DNA of 64,000 nt, from assembly GCA_019925095.2 (NCBI GenBank), contig CM034388.1, forward strand, positions 3,645,501 to 3,709,500, given 5' to 3'. The notes below the pieces were generated by a model. That model did not search any database. It saw only the letters and a program-made list of their open reading frames with translations, and was not told the DNA's origin. Position 1 is the stretch's first letter; the number at the start of each line of letters is the position of its first letter. The translations under genes were made by a program, and so were the position numbers. The DNA is from Dendrolimus kikuchii. Taxonomy: Eukaryota; Arthropoda; Insecta; Lepidoptera; Lasiocampidae. This document shows positions 57,501-64,000 of this stretch, one piece after another.

Positions 57501-60500
57501 CCGCCGTCAAAAAATTGTAGTTCATATCGTTGTAAAAGTTTCAAATATGTATGTGACCTAGAAATAAGTTTTTAGAAATAAATTAATTTGAATTATTAAA
57601 GCTTTTTTTACTGGGGAGTGCTGCGCTTTCGCCCGACCGGCATCCAGTCTCGCATGCCGTTTCTTTCACACTACACTATCGGCTGTGATAAACGTCAAGA
57701 CTTCACTCGAGCTGCGCGAACACACGCAGCTAACTTCACTCGAGACACAAATTTTGCGCGTCTTTTACGAACTTCAGGGACGCATATATGTTTTGATATA
57801 ATGCGACTTACCGATGGTTAGTCTGACATCAGTGGGATGCTCGTAAGCGATATCTCTAGCAGATAGCACTTTGAATGGATTCTTGACAGTTGTCTCGAAT
57901 TTCACCCGGCACATGGTATATTGCGCTCCCTGGAATAGGCGTTATTTAAATTAACTAAATATTCAAGTCACCAACCAAATAGCAGGGAAGACCAATCGAA
58001 TCGATTGTCAATATCGGACTCATGCCTTGACAGCCGAGTCGTGACCAAGTTCTGTGCCTTTCAGCCAAATCGATTCAATTTGGTATTTTTTTCTAATATC
58101 CGCAAAACAGTACAAGGAAATAAGTATTTGTTCATGCCTGGCTTTATATTAGGCTGTAGAGCTATAGTACATATTTCGACGGTTAACTATAGACTTATCT
58201 CAATATAAAAACAATAGAGTAGCCATAAAAACTCTTCATCTTTGATTTGTAAGTGCAAATATAGACAAAACAAAAATATTGTTTTGTTGGTTGCAAATAT
58301 ATATTGATAGGACCTTTCTATAGGAGACTTTAGAATAATATTTTATCCGTGCAGGAACGGAGAAAGAATACAATTTCCTGCGTCCGGGCGGCCTGTCGTA
58401 ATAGGCGACTTAACAATCCACAGCCAGGTGGTAGGGCATTTGCCCGACTGGATGGCTACCACCCCTGGTCTAAAGTATGTCGCCATAACAACCTTGAGTT
58501 GTGTTCCGGCATTAGTGACCAGGTTCCAGTTTCCCTTAAGAGCAGCAGCGCATTTGTAGCAACTTTGCTGTTGCAAATGTCCATAGGCGATGGTAACCGC
58601 TTTCCATCAAGTGGGCCGTCTGCCTGTCTGCTGATCTCCTGCAATAAAAAAAAATGATGTGGAGATCATTTTCAAAAAGCAATCTGTTAAAAATGTTAGA
58701 TAGGAGAGGTTTTTTGTCGATTTGACAGTTACCTTAGTCCCCTTCGGCGTCAGTTCCAATATCCTCGCCTTGAGCCACGGCGCGAAGGCGTTTCTGACAG
58801 CGTACACAGTCAAGCCAACTTTCAAATTGGGCCTGTTCACATCGCCGCACGCCGGCAGGTCTGGGGGCGCTACTTCCGCTGACAACTGCACCACTGACAC
58901 GTCTTTCTAATAATAACATTTGTTTATTTATGACAATACCCATGCGGTTTAATGGGCTAAGCCTCAGGCCGCTTAGTTCACCGTAATCACTAATATCTAT
59001 TATCGTCGGTACATACATACATAACTTCACGCCAGTTCCCTTGCGGGGTAGGCACGAACAACAGAGCGCGATTTAGGCTTATTCTTACACACCTCACTTG
59101 CTTCTTTGACATTCATTACTCTTGTCATGCACGCTCGTCTGTTCTTAAGGCTCCTGACATCACCTTCTGCTAGTACACGATCAATTTGATCATGGAAGGT
59201 GTGTCGTGGCCTTCTGTTTAGTCATTCTTTCATCATGCATTCTTTCCACATGCCCGAACCACCGGAGCATTCCTTTCCTTACCTTCATCGGTATTATCAT
59301 CGGTGCTGGAGGAAATTCCAGCACGGCTTTATGACGAGTTGCCAACTTCATTTGTTGGAAAACAACAACAACAACCTAAGGCTGCGGAGCGGAGAAACAG
59401 AGAAATATTAACCAATAGGATCGGCTGCATGTCCATTAACGCAACAATCCTATTGGTTAATATTTCGCCGTTTCTCCGCTCCGCTTCAACGGACAGGCAG
59501 CCTTAATCCCCTTTGTTTTATTGCACGGAGGTGTAATTCGGAGAATTCTCGTTGTTGTTTGTTACTTACAACTTTATAGTGTAGGTGTTTCTGTAAAAAA
59601 AAAATTGTGGGGGATAAATAAGCCCGGCTTGGAGTGTGAAGGAAAGTCGTCTGTCGGTTGTTGATAGACGGATCATCAAGTGAATTCAGAGTGATAATCT
59701 TGTTACTTGCAGGAACGGAGAAAGAATACAATTTCCTGCGACCTGGCGGCCTGTCGTAAGAGGCGACAAAACAACCCACAGCCAGGTGGTAGGGTATCTG
59801 CCCGTCTGGATGGCTACCACCCCTGGTCTAGAGTATGCCGCCATAACAACCTTGAGTTGTGTTCCGGCATCAGTGGCCAGGTTCCAGACTCTCCCTCAAG
59901 AGAGCAGCAGCGCATTTGTAACGCCTTTGGTGTTGCAAATGTCCATAGGCCACGTCTGTCTGCTAAACTAATGCAATAAAAAAATACTAGTAGTGTGAGT
60001 TTGACATTAATTTTTAACGACCTGGGACCCAATTCTGCCCCGATTCCATTGCGATATTGTCAAAAATTCGTATTCTACTAAATTTACAATATCCTCTCGA
60101 TATAATCGCTGCGGAATAATAGTAGAAAAAAAATCGGTATTACAACTAGCATAAATGGGGTTGGTACCGCCATGTGAACCTCCTTTCGACCAAATTCAAA
60201 CTTTCTTCTAATATTTTTAAATTCCCTCTTCAAATCTGACGACGCGTTCGTCTTTCGCACGCACGTCAGTCGTTCAATGTCATGCAATCATAAATTAAAT
60301 AAAATTTCTCCGCAAATTGTAAATATATCAAATTAAATAAACAAATATAAATTAAACTAACATAAAAATAAATAATAAATTAACCGCTCCACGCCGCAAA
60401 AATAATACGTAATAGACATATTTTATATAATATAAAATACAATAAATATATATACATTATATTATAACAAGTAAACTGAAGTGAAAGTGAGTAAGTAGCA

Positions 60501-62327
60501 GCTATATTTCATGCCCATTAATCAGGTACATGCGTGCTCAATCTTACATTCTCATCTAAATCGCCCACACTTCTTTTTCTGCAAAATTGACACCCCTATT
60601 AATATTATAAGTGCGAAAGTAACTGTCTGTCTGTCTGTCTGTCCGTTTTCACGGAAAAACTACTGGACCGATTTCGCTGAAACTCAGTATATATATATAT
60701 TTTCGATGCCGAGAATGAACATAGCATATTTTTTATCCCGAAAAATGGGATAGTTTTCGGGATAAAAATATATTTGTCTTTTTGTTTGTTATCCTTTTAT
60801 GGAAAGACTATTGGACCGATTTGGCAGAAACTCGGTAGATATATAATTTGAATACCGAGAGTGCCCAAGGCATACTTTTTATCCCGGATAATGGGATACA
60901 TTTTGGGATAGATTTAAACTTTACATATAAAGTTTATCCCGGAAACTAGGACAGGCTTTGTGATTTTGTCCATTTCGTCCACTGGGTCCACTGGGTCCAC
61001 TGGGTCCACTGGGTCCACTGGGTCCACTGGGTCCACTGGGTCCACTGGGTCCACTGGGTCCACTGGGTCCACTGGGTCCACTGGGTCCACTGGGTCCACT
61101 GGGTCCACTGGGTCCACTGGGTCCACTGGGTCCACTGGGTCCACTGGGTCCACTGGGTCCACTGGGTCCACTGGGTCCACTGGGTCCACTGGGTCCACTG
61201 GGTCCACTGGGTCCACTGGGTCCACTGGGTCCACTGGGTCCACTGGGTCCACTGGGTCCACTGGGTCCACTGGGTCCACTGGGTCCACTGGGTCCACTGG
61301 GTCCACTGGGTCCACTGGGTCCACTGGGTCCACTGGGTCCACTGGGTCCACTGGGTCCACTGGGTCCACTGGGTCCACTTTGTCCACTGGATCCACTGGG
61401 TCCAGTTGGTCCACTAGGCCAGTTGGGTCCACTTTGTCCACTTGATCACTGGACCCAGTAAGGTCCAGTTGGTCCACTGGGTCCACTTGGTCCACTTGGA
61501 CCATGTTATCTATTTTGTCATTTTTGACAAGTTTTGTCATTTATGTAGTTTACATATAAACGGGGGTGGTATAGTTTGCGATATAAAATGAAGTGAATCT
61601 TTCGGGGGCAAATACATACAAATTTAATACAATGTAACCTGTACCACTTGCTTTTTAAACAAGAGATACGCACTAGAGGCTGTTGACCCGCGGCGCAGCC
61701 GCGGGGTAAACTCTAGTAGTATATACATAGACATTGATATCCTAAATCAAGCGCCGCCGCAACAGGCGTTAGCCGAAATGAATATCTTATACTAATATAT
61801 AAAGCTGAAGAGTTTGTTTGCTTGAACGCGCTAATCTCAGGAACTACTGATCTGATTTGAAAAATTCTTTCAGTGGTAGATAGCCCATTTATCAAGGAAG
61901 GCTATAGGCTATAGGCTATATATCATCACACTAAGACCAATAGGAGCGGAGCACCAATGAAGAATGTTTCAAAATCGGGGGGTTTTGAAAACAAATTGCA
62001 AGCGGACGACGTCGCGGGCACAGCTAGTGATATATACGAATATAAAAGCTATCAAAACTTTAAACATTTATTTCGCGAGCTTTTGCTTATAAATATTTAT
62101 AAAAATAGAGTTTAGAATTAACAGACAAAGCTACGATTTAAACGAGATAGTAATAGCAGAATTCGGCCCCTGGACTTACATATCTAGCTGACCCTATGAA
62201 TAAAGTTCATGGTCTCTCAATTAGCATTTGATTAAGCCCCGCTATTCGTAACAATATGATTATATGAACTTACATCTTCCTCGACTTTCAAGGAAGTTTC
62301 CGTAGCTGGGGTAAGTGGCTTCGATTC
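34628..62327 (-). CDS. egg: Eggless / SETDB1 histone H3K9 methyltransferase (5' end off window)
   Basis: Nineteen minus-strand exons: 62274-62327, 58733-58906, 57812-57929, 56483-56588, 49426-49610, 49233-49322, 46347-46454, 45391-45536, 44844-45039, 44563-44730, 44093-44229, 43573-43636, 42677-42790, 40762-40878, 38899-39035, 38148-38263, 36444-36510, 35939-36023 and 34628-34834. They give about 795 codons. All junctions agree in phase except the one across 49611-56482, where an exon is missing. SETDB1/Eggless deposits H3K9 methylation to silence repeats and, in Drosophila, serves the piRNA pathway and oogenesis. Tudor, MBD, pre-SET, SET with a long insertion, and post-SET segments are present in the family order. 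The N-terminus is to the right of 64000. Confidence 0.93.
35468..35925. mobile_element. Penelope-like relic with 13-bp target duplication at a splice donor
   Basis: TAAATACACTTAC flanks the insert at 35455-35467 and 35926-35938. The right copy contains the donor of eggless exon 35939-36023. The insert has inverted ends (AACGTTTTAACGGTTTTAAG at the left, its near-complement at the right) and a hammerhead-like core at 35834-35867: GTGATCA, a GGCCACT/AGTGGCC stem, then GAAAC and GTC. Penelope-like elements are known to carry hammerhead motifs. An RTE piece (35553-35708) lies within. Confidence 0.5.
35553..35708 (+). mobile_element. RTE family R fragment nested in the Penelope-like relic
   Basis: TAGCAGAAGGTGACGTCAGG through GGAACTGGCGTGAAGTTATG with a TATGTATG tail. 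Confidence 0.7.
36650..38005. repeat. G-rich imperfect minisatellite in an eggless intron
   Basis: About 1.35 kb built of GGGATAGGGAGATGAGG, TAGTAGGGATAGCAATGAAG and GGGATGAGATTGTAGGGATG modules arranged in higher-order units of roughly 75-110 bp with many substitutions. Long Ser/Pro/Leu/Tyr ORFs on the minus strand (up to 512 codons) are by-products of the repeat. Confidence 0.9.
38148..42790 (-). CDS. egg: eggless exons: SET part 1 and acidic insertion
   Basis: Exon 42677-42790 gives [20 protein letters not shown] and [18 protein letters not shown], the SAM-binding GWG and YAG motifs. Exon 40762-40878 gives [20 protein letters not shown]. The long low-complexity insertion that splits SETDB1 SET domains follows in exon 38899-39035 ([20 protein letters not shown]) and exon 38148-38263 (basic [18 protein letters not shown], then [11 protein letters not shown], which looks like a SUMO-interaction-type hydrophobic/acidic stretch). 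Confidence 0.9.
38395..38515. mobile_element. Second, older Penelope-like fragment
   Basis: AAAAGTGGCCGAAACATCG, CAAATAAAATACGGCGCG and TCGTCAAAACGCAGTTTTAA match the right end of the element at 35468-35925 with divergence. CTAATGA upstream resembles the hammerhead core. Confidence 0.4.
38609..38849. mobile_element. MITE family A, full copy
   Basis: TATAGTACAAGCAAAACTTT at the left pairs inversely with AAGTTTTGCACGCACTATA at the right. Length about 240 bp, non-coding. Confidence 0.6.
40084..40725 (-). mobile_element. Internally deleted hAT transposon with exact 8-bp TSD
   Basis: GTTATCAG flanks the element at 40076-40083 and 40726-40733. Termini TAGACATCGGATTAT and its inverse are present. 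The minus strand (40246-40632) encodes only the transposase C-terminus, including [20 protein letters not shown] and [11 protein letters not shown], the hAT dimerisation region. The zinc finger and most of the catalytic region are missing, so it is non-autonomous. It sits 28 nt into an eggless intron from exon 40762-40878. Confidence 0.85.
40988..41104 (+). mobile_element. RTE family R 3' end
   Basis: AATGTCAAAGAGGCAAGTGA through GGAACTGGCGTGAAGTTATG with a (TATG)n tail of about 6 units. Confidence 0.75.
41172..41300 (+). repeat. Dispersed repeat with Helitron-like 5' end
   Basis: TCTATACTAAAATATTATAA start, then CTTTCACCAGTAGAAAT. Compare 19484-19700. The 3' end is not identified. Confidence 0.4.
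41374..41672 (-). mobile_element. Retroposon family S, minus strand
   Basis: Poly(T) then TGCAGGAGTTCAGCAGACAG and the rest of the unit, ending near the reverse complement of the GAACG start. Confidence 0.65.
42141..42634. mobile_element. Full-length pogo-like MITE
   Basis: The left end CAGTATAAACTCTATATAAC pairs inversely with the right end (GTTACATGGAGTTTACACT), about 494 bp, no transposase. The half copy at 20318-20536 shares its left part. Confidence 0.65.
43000..43237 (+). mobile_element. RTE family R copy with clean target duplication
   Basis: TGTATATGCATCT occurs at 42987-42999 and 43238-43250. Between them lies a 5'-truncated R copy ([20 protein letters not shown] to the PARELA stop) and its (TATG)n tail. 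Confidence 0.8.
43573..44730 (-). CDS. egg: eggless exons: pre-SET zinc-cluster domain
   Basis: Exon 44563-44730 includes [19 protein letters not shown] and [16 protein letters not shown], exon 44093-44229 includes [14 protein letters not shown] and [10 protein letters not shown], and exon 43573-43636 includes [20 protein letters not shown]. The spaced cysteines (CGCDCxxxC, CxC, CxCxxxC) are the nine-Cys triangular zinc cluster that buttresses SET domains. The arrangement appears complete. Confidence 0.92.
44844..46454 (-). CDS. egg: eggless exons: linker and methyl-CpG-binding (MBD) domain
   Basis: Exon 46347-46454 is a basic/Pro-Ser linker ([20 protein letters not shown]). Exon 45391-45536 carries [20 protein letters not shown] and ends LLSGWER. 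Exon 44844-45039 carries the MBD core [20 protein letters not shown] then [14 protein letters not shown]. In this family the MBD is thought to act more as a protein-interaction module than as a methyl-CpG reader. Confidence 0.9.
45537..46346. other. eggless intron, with a GT-rich tract at 46190-46330
   Basis: The unique part has no recognisable ORF or repeat. The tract is alternating purine-pyrimidine (GTGTGTGTGTGTG, GCATGTGC), which could adopt Z-DNA. A similar tract is at 42050-42130. Confidence 0.5.
47300..48310 (+). pseudogene. Tc1-like transposase, one in-frame stop
   Basis: 336 codons starting at [20 protein letters not shown]. An N-terminal paired-like helix-turn-helix ([20 protein letters not shown]) is followed by the catalytic triad: Asp in LFTDECR, Asp in LMQDNGRPH and Glu in [13 protein letters not shown] single TAG at 47972-47974 interrupts the frame between the first and second catalytic Asp; otherwise it is open to TAA at 48308-48310. 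A DD34E-type spacing is likely. The element is therefore recently active but disabled here. Confidence 0.85.
48564..48805 (+). mobile_element. tRNA-derived SINE family T inside the Tc1-like right arm
   Basis: The head has TGGTTGAGCGGGCTAAGCC (A box) and GGTTCGATTCC (B box) and the tail is (ATT)n. ATTACTTT flanks it at 48556-48563 and 48806-48813. Confidence 0.88.
49233..49610 (-). CDS. egg: eggless exons: end of Tudor region (KWW...WIYRGSTR)
   Basis: Exon 49426-49610 encodes [20 protein letters not shown] then [20 protein letters not shown], the conserved end of the SETDB1 Tudor module. Exon 49233-49322 continues with [20 protein letters not shown]. The acceptor is TTTCTAG before GTAAATGG. 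The reading frame through the preceding intron happens to stay open for about 30 codons but is not Tudor-like. The exon begins with two nucleotides of a codon, so it needs one nucleotide from upstream. Confidence 0.88.
49766..49960. repeat. Two-copy tandem duplication of about 99 bp
   Basis: CCGATTGCAGCGCCATC occurs at about 49766 and 49865, each followed by diverged AAACCATCC(T/C)(G)GGA blocks. It occupies the intron left of the satellite element. Confidence 0.55.
50005..50112. repeat. Solo copy of the satellite element's head
   Basis: GATTTATATTAGACCGGTCC, the GC-rich block and ACACCGGGTGCTAAACGGGC match 50249-50350, followed by one partial monomer start (GATACAAAATGTATGT), then unrelated sequence. 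Confidence 0.7.
50243..56194. mobile_element. TIR-bounded element filled with a 96-bp satellite
   Basis: The left end TAAGGGAAGATTTATATTAG (50243 on) reappears inverted at the right end (CTAATATAAATCTTCCCTTA, ending 56194). If the TIR proper starts at AGGGAAG, TA flanks both sides. Between lies a head of about 145 bp and the array 50388-56186. No transposase is encoded. Each monomer also contains the terminal motif (GGTCTAATATAAATC), so the array looks like amplification of the element's own end. Confidence 0.7.
50388..56186. repeat. Satellite array, 96-bp monomer, about 60 copies
   Basis: Forty-seven uninterrupted 96-bp units (50388-54899), one 100-bp unit (54900-54999) with a 4-nt insertion, five units, one 41-bp truncated unit (55480-55520), six units and a terminal partial unit. 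The monomer is CpG-dense (about 12 CpG) in an AT-rich genome. Ninety-six is divisible by three, which leaves ORFs of more than 1500 codons open on both strands; these are artefacts. Confidence 0.97.
56330..56455. repeat. CA-rich simple-sequence tract
   Basis: ACACACATACACACACTCAC and similar, alternating purine-pyrimidine, in the intron just downstream of eggless exon 56483-56588. Confidence 0.8.
56483..62327 (-). CDS. egg: eggless exons 1-4 visible: linker and Tudor region
   Basis: Exon 62274-62327 encodes [18 protein letters not shown]. Exon 58733-58906 carries [20 protein letters not shown] then [16 protein letters not shown], exon 57812-57929 carries [14 protein letters not shown] through [10 protein letters not shown], and exon 56483-56588 carries [20 protein letters not shown] then [14 protein letters not shown]. 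These are the first Tudor domain and the start of the next. The junctions 62274/58906, 58733/57929 and 57812/56588 are in phase. Exon 56483-56588 ends with two nucleotides of a codon (AG), leaving the next exon to supply one. Confidence 0.88.
56657..56955 (-). mobile_element. RTE family R fragment
   Basis: The minus strand encodes [20 protein letters not shown] through [10 protein letters not shown] deletion of about 12 nt removes the SVVR segment seen in other copies. Confidence 0.75.
57259..57325 (-). mobile_element. RTE family R tail only
   Basis: ACATACATACATACATACAT then AACTTCACGCCAGTTCCCTT and GCGGGGTAGGCACGA; 67 bp. Confidence 0.65.
57620..57805. mobile_element. MITE family A, diverged copy beside an eggless donor
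   Basis: GTCTCGCATGCCGTTTCTTT, TTCACTCGAGACACAAATTT and GAACTTCAGGGACGCAT match family-A blocks. It ends about 7 nt from the donor side of exon 57812-57929. Confidence 0.45.
58340..58647 (+). mobile_element. Retroposon family S
   Basis: Full unit from TTATCCGTGCAGGAACGGAG to CTGATCTCCTGCAATAAAAA, in the eggless intron next to exon 58733-58906. Confidence 0.65.
59011..59289 (-). mobile_element. RTE family R fragment with internal deletion
   Basis: (TATG)n tail, end of coding region and upstream parts. About 45 bp in the [16 protein letters not shown] region are deleted near 59215. Confidence 0.7.
59376..59508. repeat. Foldback sequence with 45-bp arms
   Basis: CTAAGGCTGCGGAGCGGAG and AAATATTAACCAATAGGAT at the left face their complements at 59447-59508. 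The right arm has an extra 14 bp or so. It is preceded by (CAA)n. Confidence 0.7.
59707..59985 (+). mobile_element. Retroposon family S, 3'-deleted copy
   Basis: TGCAGGAACGGAGAAAGAAT through TGTCCATAGGCCACGTCTGT, with about 30 bp of the tail deleted before CTGCTAAAC. Confidence 0.65.
59986..60464. other. eggless intron, AT-rich, nothing recognised
   Basis: Short ORFs only. Confidence 0.4.
60465..60590. repeat. Dispersed repeat V, left part
   Basis: TGCGTGCTCAATCTTACATT and CACACTTCTTTTTCTGCAAA match 32300-32490. The unit resumes near 61748 (GCGCCGCCGCAACAG) after the Helitron-like insertion. Confidence 0.5.
60594..61716 (+). mobile_element. Helitron-like element carrying a minisatellite
   Basis: The 3' end has a perfect 8-bp hairpin (CCCGCGGC, loop GCA, GCCGCGGG, 61687-61705) followed by TAAACTCTAG, with CTAG at 61713-61716 and T next, the expected Helitron terminus. 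The 5' part (CTATTAATATTATAAGTGCG) resembles other lepidopteran dispersed elements. It encodes no Rep/helicase and is therefore non-autonomous. Confidence 0.55.
60977..61502. repeat. 9-bp minisatellite (GTCCACTGG)n
   Basis: About 45 perfect copies from 60977 to 61379, then a degenerate border to about 61502. The Ser-Thr-Gly and Val-Asp-Pro repeat ORFs on the two strands are by-products. Confidence 0.95.
61785..62027 (+). mobile_element. Small Helitron-like element
   Basis: Starts TCTTATACTAATATATAAAG and ends GTCGCGGGCACAGCTAG followed by T, with a GACGTC palindrome near the end; 243 bp. It follows the larger Helitron-like element by 68 bp. Confidence 0.5.
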
Positions 62328-63009
62328 CTGAAAATAGAAATCGGTCACATATTGTTACTTAGTTTTAAACATAATTTATATAGAGTAGGAAGCAAATTTA
62401 CTTTTCACAGTTCCGTAGTAATTTTGGCGAGAACGGAACCCGTATGTAATTGTTATGTCCGTCTATCTGTCAGTCATTTTTCTCACAAAATTCTAAGGCT
62501 TATGGTTGATATTTGACATATAGTTATATTCAATAAGTAGTAAGCCTTATTTATTTACCTAACCCTAATTTCGAAACTATATATATAATACTTTATTGCT
62601 CATCAAAATATAGCATTACAAAAACCAACCACATTTACATATTTTCTAGGCAATATAATAGGCGGCCTTATCACCCAAAGCGATCTCCTCCACGCAACCT
62701 AAATTAAAGTAATTTTTTTTATCTAATTTGGCGAAGAAGGTGGTACAGGCAAAAAGCAATAGATACAAATACTTAAACTAATTAAAGAATTAAATATACT
62801 AAAACATACATAATATACATATATATTTATAATAATATATTTAAAAATATATAAGTTATTATAAATGTATTAGTATAATTATATTGTGTTAATTAGACAT
62901 AACTACTTAGTCTAGCCATAAATACTGTTACAATTAATAAGAAACAAAATATTGCATTTGAATTTGGAATCTGTCATTTTTATATGATTGTTCATTATGT
63001 TTTCTCATT
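62328..63009. other. eggless intron with a LINE tail at 62640-62712
   Basis: GGCAATATAATAGGCGGCCT then ATCACCCAAAGCGATCTCCT on the plus strand is the inverse of the LINE tail at 32174-32290. The rest is AT-rich and unremarkable. Confidence 0.45.
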
Positions 63010-64000
63010 TTGGCGCCAATAGATTGTACAACATTTTGCGATATTAAAATGGAGTGGGGCGATAAAGAGAACCGAATCGCTGTGATTGCATTACACAAAG
63101 TAGGTATGGAGCCAAATGCAATTTTTAAAACTCTCCGTACGCTTGGTATTAGTCAAATGTTTGTGTACCGGGCTATTAATAGGTACAATGAGACCTCCTC
63201 TGTTTGTGACAGAAAAAGATCTGGCCGTCCACGTAGTGTTCGTACGAAAAGGGTGTTCAAAGCAGTAAGGGAAAGAATTCGAAGAAATCCTGCCCGAAAG
63301 CAAAAAAATTTAAATCGGGATATGAAGATATCACCTAGAACCATGTCGCGTATTTTAAAAGATGACTTAGGACTTGCAGCCTATAAGAGACGCACTGGTT
63401 ATTTCTTAACTCATAATTTAAAAAGTAATAGGGTGGTAAAATCAAAACAACTACTGAAGCGGTATGCAAAGGCAGGTCACCGAAAAATTTTGTTTGATTT
63501 GAATTGAGCAACATTTTAACAAACAAAATGACCGTGTTTATGCTCAAAGCTCTAAGGAAGCTTCTCAATTAGTCGACAGAGTGCAACATGGGCATTATCC
63601 GTCTTCAGTGATGGTTTGGTGGGGTGTTAGCTAAGAAGGAGTGACTGAGCCATATTTTTATGAAAAAGGTATCAAAATATCGACACAAGTGTATTAAGAT
63701 ACCATTCTTGAGAAGATAGTTAAGCCCCTTAACAACACCATATTCAATAACCAGGAATGGTCCTTCCAGCAAGACTCGGCGCCGGGTCATAAAGCTTGGT
63801 CCACGCAGTCTTGGTTGGAAACGAACATTTCGGACTTCATGAGAGCTGAAGACTGGCTGTCGTCTAATTCCGATCTTATTCCGCTGGATTATGATTTATA
63901 GTCAGTTTTAGAGAGTACGGCTTGCTCTAAACGCCATGATAATTTGGAGTCCCTAAAACAATCCATACGATTGGCAGTGAAGAATGTTCCCATGGAAAGA
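63010..64000 (+). pseudogene. Mariner-family transposase, degenerate, runs off the edge
   Basis: N-terminal helix-turn-helix (VIALHKVGMEPNAIFKTLRT, then KRSGRPRSVRT) and later pieces SSVMVWWGVS, WSFQQDSAPGHKAW and NSDLIPLDYDL. A stop after FDLN (63505-63507), a frameshift and several later stops disable it. The first two catalytic Asp positions can be seen and the third lies in SDLIPLD. It is located in an eggless intron or upstream of its visible exons. Confidence 0.75.

Noticed and set aside
60914..61540. Val-Asp-Pro and Ser-Thr-Gly repeat ORFs resembling structural proteins
   Set aside because: Both derive from the (GTCCACTGG)n minisatellite on either strand, inside a Helitron-like element.

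Overview
The window reads as nuclear DNA of a moth or butterfly (Lepidoptera). It is AT-rich, its genes have many short exons with GT-AG introns, and its introns are packed with truncated RTE, R1-like and Jockey/CR1-like LINE pieces, tRNA-derived SINEs, hAT, pogo and Tc1/mariner elements, Penelope-like relics and Helitron-like ends. No bacterial-style operon, tRNA or rRNA gene, or CRISPR array is present. All product names come from reading conserved motifs, not from a database search.

Three host genes can be assembled exon by exon with consistent reading phases. (1) CCDC51/MITOK, plus strand, 7556-16105, six exons, 363 aa: the coiled-coil, two-TM subunit of the mitochondrial ATP-sensitive K+ channel. 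(2) HMGXB4, plus strand, 18542-27522, eight exons, 340 aa: an HMG-box chromatin protein with the family's conserved C-terminus. (3) eggless/SETDB1, minus strand, 62327 down to 34628, 19 visible exons; its 5' end lies beyond the right edge. It encodes Tudor, MBD, pre-SET, split SET and post-SET segments of an H3K9 methyltransferase. HMGXB4 and eggless are convergent. A possible terminal exon of an unrecognised gene sits at 1747-1931.

The rest is mostly mobile DNA. 1-7500 holds MITEs, a LINE nested in an RTE copy, and a 1.5 kb inverted-repeat element split by a SINE. HMGXB4 introns carry RTE and R1-like fragments, two copies of one MITE each about 40 bp before a splice acceptor, and a SINE inside a SINE. 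28-34.6 kb is a LINE/SINE graveyard. Eggless introns carry a Penelope-like relic with a decayed hammerhead-like fold and a 13-bp target duplication that copies a splice donor, a hAT element with an exact 8-bp duplication, a Tc1-like element with TIRs of about 320 bp, and a Helitron-like element housing a 9-bp minisatellite.

The most striking object is 50243-56194: an element bounded by inverted termini whose interior is about 60 copies of a CpG-rich 96-bp monomer. It lies inside eggless exactly where one Tudor exon should be. The exons on either side are out of phase with each other and would give an immediate stop if joined, so an exon is missing from this assembly or from this allele.
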